Shown: positions 33,227 to 39,504 of the stretch, piece by piece
Numbering within the stretch: position 1 is the stretch's first letter
Layout: the number at the start of each line of letters is the position of its first letter
Origin: Streptomyces tailanensis
GTDB lineage: Bacteria; Actinomycetota; Actinomycetes; Streptomycetales; Streptomycetaceae
DNA: 39,504 nt
Direction: 5' to 3'
Assembly: GCF_008386495.1 (NCBI RefSeq)
Contig: NZ_VTHJ01000033.1
Coordinates: 13,604-53,107 of the forward strand
Notes under the pieces: model-generated
Told to the model about the DNA's origin: nothing
Seen by the model: only the letters and a program-made list of their open reading frames with translations
Database searches by the model: none
Translations under genes and position numbers: made by a program

Positions 33227-34194
33227 GACTGGCCGATGTGGCTCACTCGCCCCACTTCAAGGAGCACGCCGACCTCGCGGCGTCCGGACGCGTGCCCGGC
33301 CCCGGGCACGGCATCCACAACATCTCCGGAGCCGACCCGGCGAACCTCGTGGCCACCGTGGGAGATCCGGACGTTCCCCTCGCGGGCCGGCTGGCCGCAG
33401 GGACCCTGCTCGGTCTGATCGGCGACCCCCGCATCGGGCCCGTACCGGACACCGTACGTGTCCCGGCGGTCGCTGCCACGATCGGCCTGCCTGCGAGCCA
33501 AGTGGGACCGGTCACGCGCGCCTGGTCACACGTAGGCGTCGAGGAGGACTGGATCGCCAAGGAGACCCCGCCGCATACCGTGGACCTCGCCGAGTTCTGG
33601 CTCGCCGTGTATCCGGTCACCAACAGCGAGTACGTGCGGTTCCTGCGGGAGACCGGCCACGAGAGCCGGCCCACCACCTGGCACTTGGGGGCCTATCCCT
33701 GGGACCGCGCCAACCATCCGGTGGCCGGGGTTCAGGCCGAGGACGCCGACTACTACGCGGCCTGGCTCAGTTCCGCGACTGGCCATCCGTGGCGGCTGCC
33801 CACCGAGGCGGAGTGGGAGTACGCCGCCAAGGGCCCCGAGGGCCGCGAGTTCCCCTGGGGCGACGAGTTCGATGCCGACGCGGCCAACACCCGCGAGAGC
33901 GGCGTCCACACCACCACACCCGTGGGCGCCTTCCCGACGGGCCGGTCTCCTTTCGGCGCCCACGACATGGGCGGCAACGTCGAGGAGTACGTGTCCGACA
34001 GCTACACGCCGTACCCGGGCGGCCCATTCGTGGACGACCATCTGGTGCAGACCATGGGTACGTACCGCGTCGCCCGAGGCGGCAGTTTCTGCCGCTTCGG
34101 CGACCTGGCCCGGACCCGGCGACGGCACGGTGCCTTCCCCGGCCCTCTCTACCCCGTGGGGTTCCGTTTGGTGTCCGGCGAGCGGCCATCATGA
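33223..34194 (+). CDS. toxD: SUMF1/FGE-sulfatase-fold protein, ToxD-like
   Basis: Encodes 323 residues. The first 100 residues are a helical N-terminal part. The SUMF1 fold follows with the usual landmarks: FWLAVYPVTNSEYVRFL, WRLPTEAEWEYAAKG, FPWGDEF, HDMGGNVEEYVSD and YRVARGGSF...GFRLV. The paired copper-binding cysteines of true formylglycine-generating enzymes are not there (a single Cys follows RGGSF), so it should not be an FGE. ToxD of the toxoflavin pathway belongs to this superfamily, as do the iron oxidases EgtB and OvoA. GTG at 33223 overlaps the GCH II stop. I infer a late oxidative or ring-forming step. It is the last intact gene of the operon. Confidence 0.8.
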
Positions 34195-34374
34195 TCCCCG
34201 CCGAGGGCGCATTCAGCGTTTGTCCCGGTCCTCGATCGCGTCGCCTACTACTCAGTTGCGGGCCTGCTGTCCCAGGATCTGGAAGAACGGGCGCTTCTGG
34301 TCGTTGGTGCTCCCCCAGAAAGACAGGGCCGCTACATGGCGGCGCCACGGTCAGCGGGGACACAGAGCGGATAG
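34191..34374 (+). pseudogene. Broken downstream gene of the azapteridine-like operon
   Basis: An ATG at 34191 overlaps the SUMF1 stop (ATGA), exactly like the other couplings of this operon, and begins MIPAEGAFSV. The coding-like sequence then continues in another frame as FVPVLDRVAYYSVAGLLSQD, then LEERALLVVGAPPERQGRYM, up to a stop at 34372. This looks like a gene start with a frameshift near 34220, truncated after about 60 residues. I do not recognise the family. It may be what remains of a methyltransferase or deaminase of the pathway; that is speculation. Confidence 0.4.
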
Positions 34375-34598
34375 CGCCCGCAGCGGACCGAATTCCATCA
34401 GGCCGTCCTGTGGGAGATCGCCCGTGCATGGCGAGAGGTACTCGATGGATACGTGGCTGCGCGTGCTCATGCCCCAGGGATACACCTTCCATGGTCCGCG
34501 TGCCCCCGAGTTTCGACGTCGCAGCACACGACGCGAAGCGCTGCTACGTGCCAATCAGCGGCTGAATCGGATCATCACGGTAAGTACCGGCGAGGCCG
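34375..34598. other. Junction region without a gene
   Basis: Two short coding-like snippets are visible in different frames (HQAVLWEIARAWREVLDGYV near 34395, and GPRAPEFRRRSTRREALLRA near 34495), neither with a start or a recognisable family. The composition suggests gene debris between the biosynthetic cargo and the backbone genes of element 2. Confidence 0.35.
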
Positions 34599-35318
34599 GT
34601 GCCGGCTGGCTCTGGGTGCAGGCTGGAAGCTCAGGAAGAGTTGGGCGAGGTGGTAGGTCTCGGCGAGGGCGACGGCCGCCCGCCGGCGGTCTGCCCCTTC
34701 GAGGGCCCGCGCGGCGTGCTGAGTATCTGGTACATGAACCACGTCCACCGCGACGCCGGCGAAGCCGCCGAGGCCCGTGTCGAACTCGCCGAGCAGGCCG
34801 CCGCGCTCCTCACCGGCCGGGAAGACCCAGAGCACATTGCCCGCCGAGGCGTCCTGTACCTCGCCGTCGCCCTGTCGTACGCCAAGACCGGGCAGACCGG
34901 GGACACGTGGCGGTACTGGGACAAGGCCGACTCCGCTGCTCGCACGTTGGGCGACGCCTACGCACACCCTTGGCTGATCTTCGGCAGGGGCATCGTCGAC
35001 GGGTACGCGATCACCATCCACAACGACCTCATGCAGCCCGCCAAGGCGCTGGAGGTGGCGGAGGCCCTCGACCTCGACCAGATCCCGTCGGCGACCCGCC
35101 GCTCGTACCACCTGATCGAAACGGCGCGGGCCCACAACATGCTCGGCGAGAGCGTTGCCGCCGTGTCCCTATTGGGGAAGGCGAAGCGGGAGTCGTCGGA
35201 GACGATCCGCTTCAACCTGCACACGAGGAGCGCGCTGCCGGAGCTGGTGAAGTCGGGGCCGCGGATGGTGCGTCAGGACGCGCTGGAGTTGGCGCGGGAC
35301 CTCGGCGTACCTGCTTGA
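34599..35318 (+). pseudogene. C-terminal TPR part of an XRE-type regulator, HTH lost
   Basis: The frame from about 34625 reads LEAQEELGEVVGLGEGDG, then LYLAVALSYAKTGQTGDTWR, then DAYAHPWLIFGRGIVDGYAI and SATRRSYHLIETARAHNM. This is the C-terminal half of the TPR-containing helix-turn-helix regulators found next to the small CxxC genes in actinomycete integrative elements. The N-terminal HTH is missing and the region before 34625 has no matching frame. The remaining 230 residues could still be translated from an internal start such as the ATG at 34735. It probably once controlled the CxxC operon just downstream through the duplicated palindrome at 35329-35373. Confidence 0.65.
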
Positions 35319-35328
35319 TCATCTAAGA

Positions 35329-35373
35329 GGTAGGAACCCTACCCCTTGGTGAGGGGGTAGGAACCCTACCCCC
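35329..35373. promoter_or_regulatory. Duplicated palindromic operator before the CxxC operon
   Basis: GGTAGGAACCCTACC occurs at 35329-35343 and again at 35356-35370. Each is an inverted repeat with a 3-nt centre; the second extends to 9-bp arms (35353-35361/35365-35373). Centres are 27 bp apart. The position, between the truncated regulator and the first CxxC gene, suggests the binding sites of that regulator family. Confidence 0.65.
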
Positions 35374-35432
35374 TCCCACCACCAGCCGCACCTACCGTCA
35401 GTAGCACAACGATCACTGACGCGGGGAGCAGC

Positions 35433-35735
35433 ATGACCAGCCTGAGAGAGGACCTCAGAGCCGACGCCCTGGCGCTGCCCGACCCGGCGAAACTCAACGC
35501 CGACCAGGTCCGCGGCGGCCACTGCTGCTGGTGCGACACCCCCCTCACCGCCGAGTCTGCCGTCGACCTCGGCGAGCGCCGCGAACCCGAGCACTGGTTC
35601 CCGCGCTGCTGCACCGCATGCATACGGGCCGCTGACCGCTCCCACATCGGCATGTGCGAGACGTGTGTCGAGGAGCCGGGCACCTGCCAGACCGCGTCCG
35701 CGCTGCGGCAGCTGGTGCGGGAGCACGCGCGGTGA
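35433..35735 (+). CDS. Small cysteine-rich protein (zinc-ribbon-like)
   Basis: Encodes 100 residues with GHCCWCDTPL, RCCTACIRAA and MCETCVEEPGTC, so at least three CxxC-type pairs that should bind zinc. Proteins of this kind are common but uncharacterised in integrative elements of Streptomyces. ATG at 35433 has GGGGAG upstream. It is first in a chain of four genes, each overlapping the next by 4 nt. Confidence 0.75.
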   Translation: MTSLREDLRADALALPDPAKLNADQVRGGHCCWCDTPLTAESAVDLGERREPEHWFPRCCTACIRAADRSHIGMCETCVEEPGTCQTASALRQLVREHAR

Positions 35736-35917
35736 AGGGCCCTCAGCGCAGGCGCCGCCCCGTCTGGTGCTCATGGCACGACGGCCTGAGCGACACCGCA
35801 TTCCTCGTCCGCGTCCACGACGGAGCAGCGTCAGGCCCTAACGGCGGCCTCCTCTACGCCTGCGCCCGCTGCCGCGAGCAGTACGGCCTCACACCGCTGA
35901 CGGAGCGTGCGACATGA
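35732..35917 (+). CDS. Tiny CxxC protein
   Basis: Encodes 61 residues: WCSWHDGLSDTAFLVRVHDG and LLYACARCREQYGLTPL. GTG at 35732 overlaps the preceding stop (GTGA), which decides the start; a longer frame exists upstream but lies within the previous gene. No function known; a single CxxC with a Cys/His pair could hold zinc. Confidence 0.65.
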   Translation: MKGPQRRRRPVWCSWHDGLSDTAFLVRVHDGAASGPNGGLLYACARCREQYGLTPLTERAT

Positions 35918-36138
35918 GCACCCCGCTCCCCGCTGCCACCAGCCTCACCTACGGCCAGTACTCCGGCTGGGACTGCGTCTGGTGCGGCAAGCGGCTCACC
36001 ACCGGCGCCGTCAGCACAGGCAGAGCCCAAGGATCGTCCGGCGCCCACGACCTCAGCATCGAAGTCTGGGCCTGCCCGACATGCGCGTACATCAACGGCC
36101 TGACCGACACACCACCACTCCCCGGGGGAACAACGTGA
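35914..36138 (+). CDS. Tiny zinc-ribbon protein with two CxxC knuckles
   Basis: Encodes 74 residues. The knuckles are CVWCGKRLTTGAVSTG and IEVWACPTCAYING. ATG at 35914 overlaps the preceding stop (ATGA). A degenerate relative is found at 18519-18662, left of att copy A, linking the two elements. Confidence 0.75.
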   Translation: MSTPLPAATSLTYGQYSGWDCVWCGKRLTTGAVSTGRAQGSSGAHDLSIEVWACPTCAYINGLTDTPPLPGGTT

Positions 36139-36293
36139 CCTGCGACCGCTGCCACAAACGCATCAACCCCGGCGAGCCCTACGACGAGCTCGCCCCCGAC
36201 TCAGCGTCAGGCGCCGCACCCAACGTCCGCCTACACCGGCGCCCCTGCACGCCAGTGCCACGCCAGACTGCCCCGTCGGGGATAGGCCGCTAA
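36135..36293 (+). CDS. Tiny CxxC protein, last of the coupled set
   Basis: Encodes 52 residues beginning VTCDRCHKRINPGEPYDE, one CxxC knuckle plus a late HRRPC. GTG at 36135 overlaps the preceding stop (GTGA). A hairpin terminator follows 11 nt after the stop. Confidence 0.7.
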   Translation: MTCDRCHKRINPGEPYDELAPDSASGAAPNVRLHRRPCTPVPRQTAPSGIGR

Positions 36294-36303
36294 AAGCTCC
36301 CCT

Positions 36304-36331
36304 GGCGCCGTTTACTGGAGTTTCCGGCGCC
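36304..36331 (+). terminator. Terminator of the CxxC operon
   Basis: GGCGCCG (36304-36310) pairs with CGGCGCC (36325-36331) just after the last CxxC gene. Confidence 0.55.
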
Positions 36332-36384
36332 GGGGTGAGACCGCCCAAGGGTTGCCCCTTTTTCTGCGAGGGGTGGGCGGCCAG

Positions 36385-36419
36385 GTGACCCGCCGCTGTC
36401 CCCCGCAGCGGCGGGTCAC
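36385..36419. terminator. Bidirectional terminator at the stop of the HTH gene
   Basis: A perfect 14-bp stem (36385-36398 with 36406-36419) with a 7-nt loop. It overlaps the stop codon of the minus-strand HTH gene and separates it from the convergent CxxC operon. Confidence 0.75.
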
Positions 36420-36661
36420 CGCACGAGATCCGAGAGTGGCACACCCAGGGCCCGGGAGAGCCGTAGCAGGGTCGCGGCGGTGGGATTGCTGCGGCCGGCC
36501 TCGATCTCCTGGAGGGTCCAGCGGCTGACGCCAGAGGCTAGGTGCAGGCGCTCTTGGGTCAAGTTCTGGTGGAGGCGCTCGGCCCTGATGCGGGCGCCGA
36601 TGCCACGGAGCTGGTCCAGGAGCCAGTCATCGTCATCGGGCGGCGCATGCACCCGATACAC
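36416..36661 (-). CDS. Small XRE-family DNA-binding protein
   Basis: Encodes 81 residues, essentially one HTH_3 domain: IGARIRAERLHQNLTQERLH, LASGVSRWTLQEIEAGRSNP, TAATLLRLSRALGVPLSDLV. GTG at 36661 is used; no clear ribosome site precedes it, and a TAAAAAT-like -10 about 22 nt upstream suggests a very short leader. It stands near the right end of element 2 and may control element maintenance or the convergent CxxC genes. Confidence 0.85.
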   Translation of the reverse strand: MYRVHAPPDDDDWLLDQLRGIGARIRAERLHQNLTQERLHLASGVSRWTLQEIEAGRSNPTAATLLRLSRALGVPLSDLVR

Positions 36662-36889
36662 GCTGGGCGTACGGTGATTTTTAGTCAGCCAGGTTTACCA
36701 GGCATTTTGTGATCAAGGAATCGGCGCAAGCCGACATGGACCCCCGCTACGGGAAGCCGAACACGCGATCCGGTAGCGGGATGAGCCCGCCGAAGGCGTT
36801 GGGGTCGCGAGACCCCGGACAGGACGCTGGAGGCGGGCCGGGCGGTCACCCTCACGGGTGGCCGCCCGTGCTCGTCGTCGCCAGGATTT
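36662..36889. other. Right-end spacer of element 2
   Basis: No gene. It has a GC hairpin at about 36840-36869 (GGGCGGTCACC with GGGTGGCCGCCC). This is where an integrase would be expected next to the attachment site, and none is present. Confidence 0.5.
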
Positions 36890-36909
36890 CGGGCCAGCAG
36901 CGGGCCAGC
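36890..36909 (+). repeat. Paired GGGCCAGC repeats, putative arm sites (left of att copy C)
   Basis: Identical 20-mer to 19080-19099, 69 nt from att copy C. Confidence 0.6.
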
Positions 36910-36939
36910 AGAACGGCACGAGACGATACGAAAACGACT

Positions 36940-36976
36940 GAGCCCCCAGCTCTAAGTACCTCTGAGCTGGGGGCTC
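36940..36976. terminator. Hairpin downstream of tRNA-Lys
   Basis: A perfect 13-bp stem (36940-36952 with 36964-36976) with an 11-nt loop, ending 5 nt from the tRNA 3' end. It is likely the tRNA-Lys terminator; a shorter homologue sits before att copy A. Confidence 0.7.
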
Positions 36977-36977
36977 T

Positions 36978-37026
36978 TCCGTAGGCCCTGTGGGACTCGA
37001 ACCCACAACCAATGGATTAAAAGTCC
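36978..37026 (-). repeat. Attachment site copy C, within the intact tRNA-Lys gene
   Basis: 49 bp identical to copies A and B; here it continues into the complete tRNA. Confidence 0.9.
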
Positions 37027-37054
37027 ACTGCTCTGCCAATTGAGCTAAGGGCCC
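36982..37054 (-). tRNA. tRNA-Lys (TTT)
   Basis: A 73-nt cloverleaf on the minus strand. The acceptor GGGCCCT pairs with AGGGCCT, the anticodon loop is CTTTTAA (anticodon TTT), and the T-loop is TTCGAGT. CCA is not encoded. The 3' half is the integration target of the island to its left, and integration has restored an intact gene. Confidence 0.93.
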
Positions 37055-37083
37055 AGGCGATGTTGCCTCCCCGAGCATAGCCG

Positions 37084-37128
37084 GACGCGGCCGGGAGTCC
37101 GATCCGGTATCGGTGACCCGGCCGCGTC
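37084..37128 (-). terminator. Terminator of the permease gene
   Basis: GACGCGGCCGGG (37084-37095) pairs with CCCGGCCGCGTC (37117-37128), 12 bp, about 90 nt after the permease stop and just upstream of tRNA-Lys. Confidence 0.6.
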
Positions 37129-37218
37129 GGAGGGCCGCAAAAAGGTCCGCCGCAGAACAGAACGGGCGGAAGATCGGCGGGAGAAGAGCGAAATGGCGCC
37201 CCCTGCCCTACGGATCGC

Positions 37219-38793
37219 CTACGGATCAACCGGCTCCGCCGCCCCCTTCCGGGCCGCCTCCCGGGCCACGTTCCGCTCGTGTTCGGGGTTGAGGAACCAA
37301 TGGCGGGCCGAGATGGTCCACCAGGCGGCGGCGAAGCCGAGGACGACGAGGACGGCGATGGGGGCGTAGTTGAAGGTTTCCCAGGTGACCGGGGAGAGCT
37401 GGGGGAGCATGAAGAGGACGGTGATCGTGAGGACCCACGCGACCGACACGACGCCCACCGTCCGGGACCAGCGGCCGAGGTGCCAGGGTCCCCGTTCGAA
37501 GGCGTCGCCCTTGCGGAGCCGTAGCAGGGTCGGGATGACGTAGGCGATGTAGAGGCCGATGACGGCGATGGACGTCACGGCCGCGTACGCCGTGACGTTG
37601 ATCAGGTACGGGAGTCCGAGCACCAGCGCGCCGCCCGCCGCCAGCCAGACCGCCGCCACGGGGGTGCGCGTACGGGGGCTGACCGTGTGCCAGACGTGGG
37701 AGAACGGCAGGGCCCCGTCGCGCGAGAAGGCGTAGATCATGCGGCTGTTGGCCGTCACGGACGCCATGCCGCAGAACAGCTGCGCGCCGATGATGACGAG
37801 GAGCAGCAGCTTGCCCGCCGTCGCGCCGAGCGCGTCCATCAGGATCTGCGCGGGCGGCACGCCGGTCGCCGAGCCGAGGGCACCGTCGTACGACTGGATC
37901 GCGAAGGTGAAGCCCAGCAGGAGGACCAGTCCCGCGACCCAGGACGTCCAGATCGAGCGCACGATGCCCTGAGGGCCGGCCGTCGACGCGTCGTGGGTCT
38001 CCTCGGTCATGTGGGCCGAGGCGTCGTACCCGGTGAAGGTGTACTGCGCCATCAGCAGGCCCAGCAGGACGACGTACACCCCGCTGCCCCAGCCCGTGTT
38101 GTTGACGAACTCCCCGAACACGAACGACGCCGACTGATGGCTGTCGGGGACGATCGCGAGCGCGCCGACGATCACCACGACGCCGACCACGTGCCACCAC
38201 ACGCTGATGCTGTTGAGGAGGCCGACGATGCGTACGCCGAACGTGTTCAGCAGGCCGTGCAGCAGCAGGATCGCGGCGAAGAGGAGGATCGTCCGGCCGG
38301 GGGTCACCTCGAAGCCGAATTCGAGGTTCAGATACGCGGCCAGGAACGACGCCGCGCCGAAGTCGATACCGGCGGTCACCGCGACCTGCCCGAGCACGTT
38401 GAACCAGCCCGTGAACCACGCCCAGGCCGCCGCGCTCCGCTCCGGCGCCAGCCGGTGCGCCCAGAAGTACAGGCCCGCCGAGGTCGGATACGCCGAACAG
38501 ATCTCGGCCATGGCCAGGCCCACGAAGAGGGTCATCAGGCCCACCGCGACCCAGCCCCAGGTCATCACTGCGGGCCCGCCGGTGTTCATGCCGAAGAGGT
38601 ACAGCGTCATACAGCCGGACAGCACCGAGATGATCGTGAAGGAGACCGCGTAGTTCGAGAACGCGGACATGCGGCGGGCGAGGACCTGCGTGTAGCCCAG
38701 CTGGGCCAGCCGTTCCTCGTCAGACACCGGAACCGACACCGAGACCGGGGCCGAGGCCCCGGGCGCCCCACGGGCTATGTCGTCATCTGTCAT
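37219..38793 (-). CDS. APC-family amino acid permease
   Basis: Encodes 524 residues with about twelve membrane helices. A cytoplasmic N-terminus of about 40 residues leads into LARRMSAFSNYAVSFTIISV, the family start pattern of the GABA/choline-type permease subgroup (BAT1-like). The conserved GYDASAHMTEETHDAS loop and NSRMIYAFSRDGALPFS are present. The likely substrate is an amino acid or GABA, and it cannot be specified further. ATG at 38793 follows GGGGG. It is a core gene beside tRNA-Lys. Confidence 0.9.
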   Translation of the reverse strand: MTDDDIARGAPGASAPVSVSVPVSDEERLAQLGYTQVLARRMSAFSNYAVSFTIISVLSGCMTLYLFGMNTGGPAVMTWGWVAVGLMTLFVGLAMAEICSAYPTSAGLYFWAHRLAPERSAAAWAWFTGWFNVLGQVAVTAGIDFGAASFLAAYLNLEFGFEVTPGRTILLFAAILLLHGLLNTFGVRIVGLLNSISVWWHVVGVVVIVGALAIVPDSHQSASFVFGEFVNNTGWGSGVYVVLLGLLMAQYTFTGYDASAHMTEETHDASTAGPQGIVRSIWTSWVAGLVLLLGFTFAIQSYDGALGSATGVPPAQILMDALGATAGKLLLLVIIGAQLFCGMASVTANSRMIYAFSRDGALPFSHVWHTVSPRTRTPVAAVWLAAGGALVLGLPYLINVTAYAAVTSIAVIGLYIAYVIPTLLRLRKGDAFERGPWHLGRWSRTVGVVSVAWVLTITVLFMLPQLSPVTWETFNYAPIAVLVVLGFAAAWWTISARHWFLNPEHERNVAREAARKGAAEPVDP

Positions 38794-38873
38794 GCCCCCA
38801 GCAATTCCCTCACCAGGTGCGTGACATGCGCCACACCATGGCCGGAAAACAACTCCGGCGCGTCACCACAGCC

Positions 38874-38911
38874 GGAAGGGCCCGTACGACCGAAGTCGTA
38901 CGGGCCCTTCC
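38874..38911 (-). terminator. Terminator of the helicase-like gene
   Basis: A perfect 17-bp stem (38874-38890 with 38895-38911) with a CGAA tetraloop, 22 nt after the stop codon at 38933. Confidence 0.9.
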
Positions 38912-38932
38912 CTGTCAGCCAGTCAGTCGGCG

Positions 38933-39504
38933 TCAGCCGTTGCGCTTCCAGCGCGGCTTGTCCTCGCGGCGCCCGAAGGAGCCGGTGCCGGTGCCGGAGC
39001 CGGTGCCGGTGCCGCGGTGGTCGTCACGACGGCCGTACGGGCGCTCGTGGCCGCCGGAGCGGAAGCCCGGACGGTCGCCCTGACGGTCACGGTTGAACGG
39101 ACGGTCGCTGCCGCGGTGGCCGCCACGGTCGTCACGGCGGTCGAAGGAACGCCCACCACGGTCACGGTCGAACCCACGGTCACGGTTGTCCCGGCTCTCC
39201 CGGTTGTCCCGGTTGAAGCCGCCACGGTCGTCCCGGCGCTCGAACGTACGCCCGCCACGGTCATCCCGACGGTCATCGCGACGGAACCCACCACGCTCGC
39301 CACGGTCACGGTTGTCCCGGCTGTCCCGGTTGAACCCACCGCGGTCATCGCGACGCTCGAAGGTACGGCCACCACGGTCATCCCGACGGTCGTCCCGACG
39401 GAACCCACCACGGTCCCCGCCGCGGTCCCGGTCACGGTCCCGGTTGAAGCCGCCACGGTCGTCCCGGCGCTCGAACGTACGCCCGCCACGGTCATCCCGA
39501 CGGT
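38933..39504 (-). CDS. C-terminal low-complexity tail of a probable DEAD-box RNA helicase (partial)
   Basis: The frame is open from the window edge to TGA at 38933 and has no start inside the window. The 189 visible residues are repeats of RRDDRGGFNRD, RRDDRGGRTFERRD and SRDNRDRG, ending GSFGRREDKPRWKRNG. Arg/Gly/Asp tails with this ending are typical of streptomycete DEAD-box helicases, where they bind RNA. The conserved helicase core would lie beyond the right edge, so the assignment rests on the tail alone. The DNA repeats of roughly 60-110 bp are prone to expansion. A Val/Thr-rich open frame on the same strand is only a shadow of these repeats. Confidence 0.75.
   Translation of the reverse strand, partial: RRDDRGGRTFERRDDRGGFNRDRDRDRGGDRGGFRRDDRRDDRGGRTFERRDDRGGFNRDSRDNRDRGERGGFRRDDRRDDRGGRTFERRDDRGGFNRDNRESRDNRDRGFDRDRGGRSFDRRDDRGGHRGSDRPFNRDRQGDRPGFRSGGHERPYGRRDDHRGTGTGSGTGTGSFGRREDKPRWKRNG

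Noticed and set aside
35732..36293. Zinc-ribbon genes as a toxin-antitoxin module
   Set aside because: Four coupled genes with similar knuckles and no toxin fold; nothing in sequence supports toxicity.
38800..38870. GGTGCGTGACATGCGCCACACC before the permease as an operator
   Set aside because: The inverted repeat is imperfect and short; not enough to claim a site.
38923..39495. Val/Thr-rich 190-residue minus-strand frame
   Set aside because: It is a shadow of the repetitive helicase tail in the neighbouring frame, which ends with the characteristic KPRWKRNG and a terminator.
39080..39504. Regular repeats that could be taken for a CRISPR array
   Set aside because: Repeat units vary in length, have no unique spacers, and translate into a continuous Arg/Asp/Gly-rich tail.

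Overview
The window is a piece of a high-GC actinomycete chromosome, almost certainly Streptomyces. Codon third positions are overwhelmingly G/C, GTG starts and leaderless TAnnnT-type promoters are common, and rare in-frame TTA codons occur. The gene families are also typical: an NsdA-like sporulation regulator, a PrsW protease, a c-di-AMP riboswitch in front of a cell-wall peptidase, a SpoIIE-type phosphatase and a Ser/Thr kinase with a PQQ propeller.

Positions 1-18.5 kb look like core chromosome. In order they hold: an asparagine-synthase-like protein (minus); a divergent NsdA-like regulator; L-2-hydroxyglutarate oxidase; TrmB; a PrsW-family protease; an aldo/keto reductase; an M23 peptidase under a ydaO (c-di-AMP) riboswitch; a SpoIIE/PP2C phosphatase; a flavin-precursor group (GTP cyclohydrolase II, a MarR repressor and a domain-swapped RibD) that shares an 18-bp operator; the initiator tRNA gene; a CYTH protein; the kinase; and a truncated acyltransferase.

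From about 18.5 to 37.0 kb the sequence is an accessory island at the 3' end of a tRNA-Lys(TTT) gene. A 49-bp copy of the tRNA 3' half occurs three times (19166, 25060, 36978) and marks two tandem integrated elements of about 5.9 and 11.9 kb, with the remnant of a third to the left. Element 1 holds a broken ketosynthase-III-like gene, a large HTH-STAND-WD40 protein and a frameshifted tyrosine integrase. Element 2 holds a divergent flavin reductase/nitrilase pair and a plus-strand operon of a beta-propeller protein, an MFS exporter, a WD40 protein, GTP cyclohydrolase II and a SUMF1-like protein. The last three match the ToxC-ToxB-ToxD core of the toxoflavin (azapteridine) pathway. I take this as a mobile, possibly incomplete azapteridine or modified-pyrimidine pathway. 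A deaminase (ToxE) and methyltransferase (ToxA) are not seen, and a broken gene follows the SUMF1 gene. Element 2 then carries a decayed TPR regulator, four translationally coupled tiny CxxC proteins behind duplicated palindromes, and a small HTH protein.

From 37.0 kb rightwards the core chromosome resumes with the intact tRNA-Lys gene, an APC-family permease and, running off the window, the Arg/Gly/Asp-rich tail of what is probably a DEAD-box RNA helicase.
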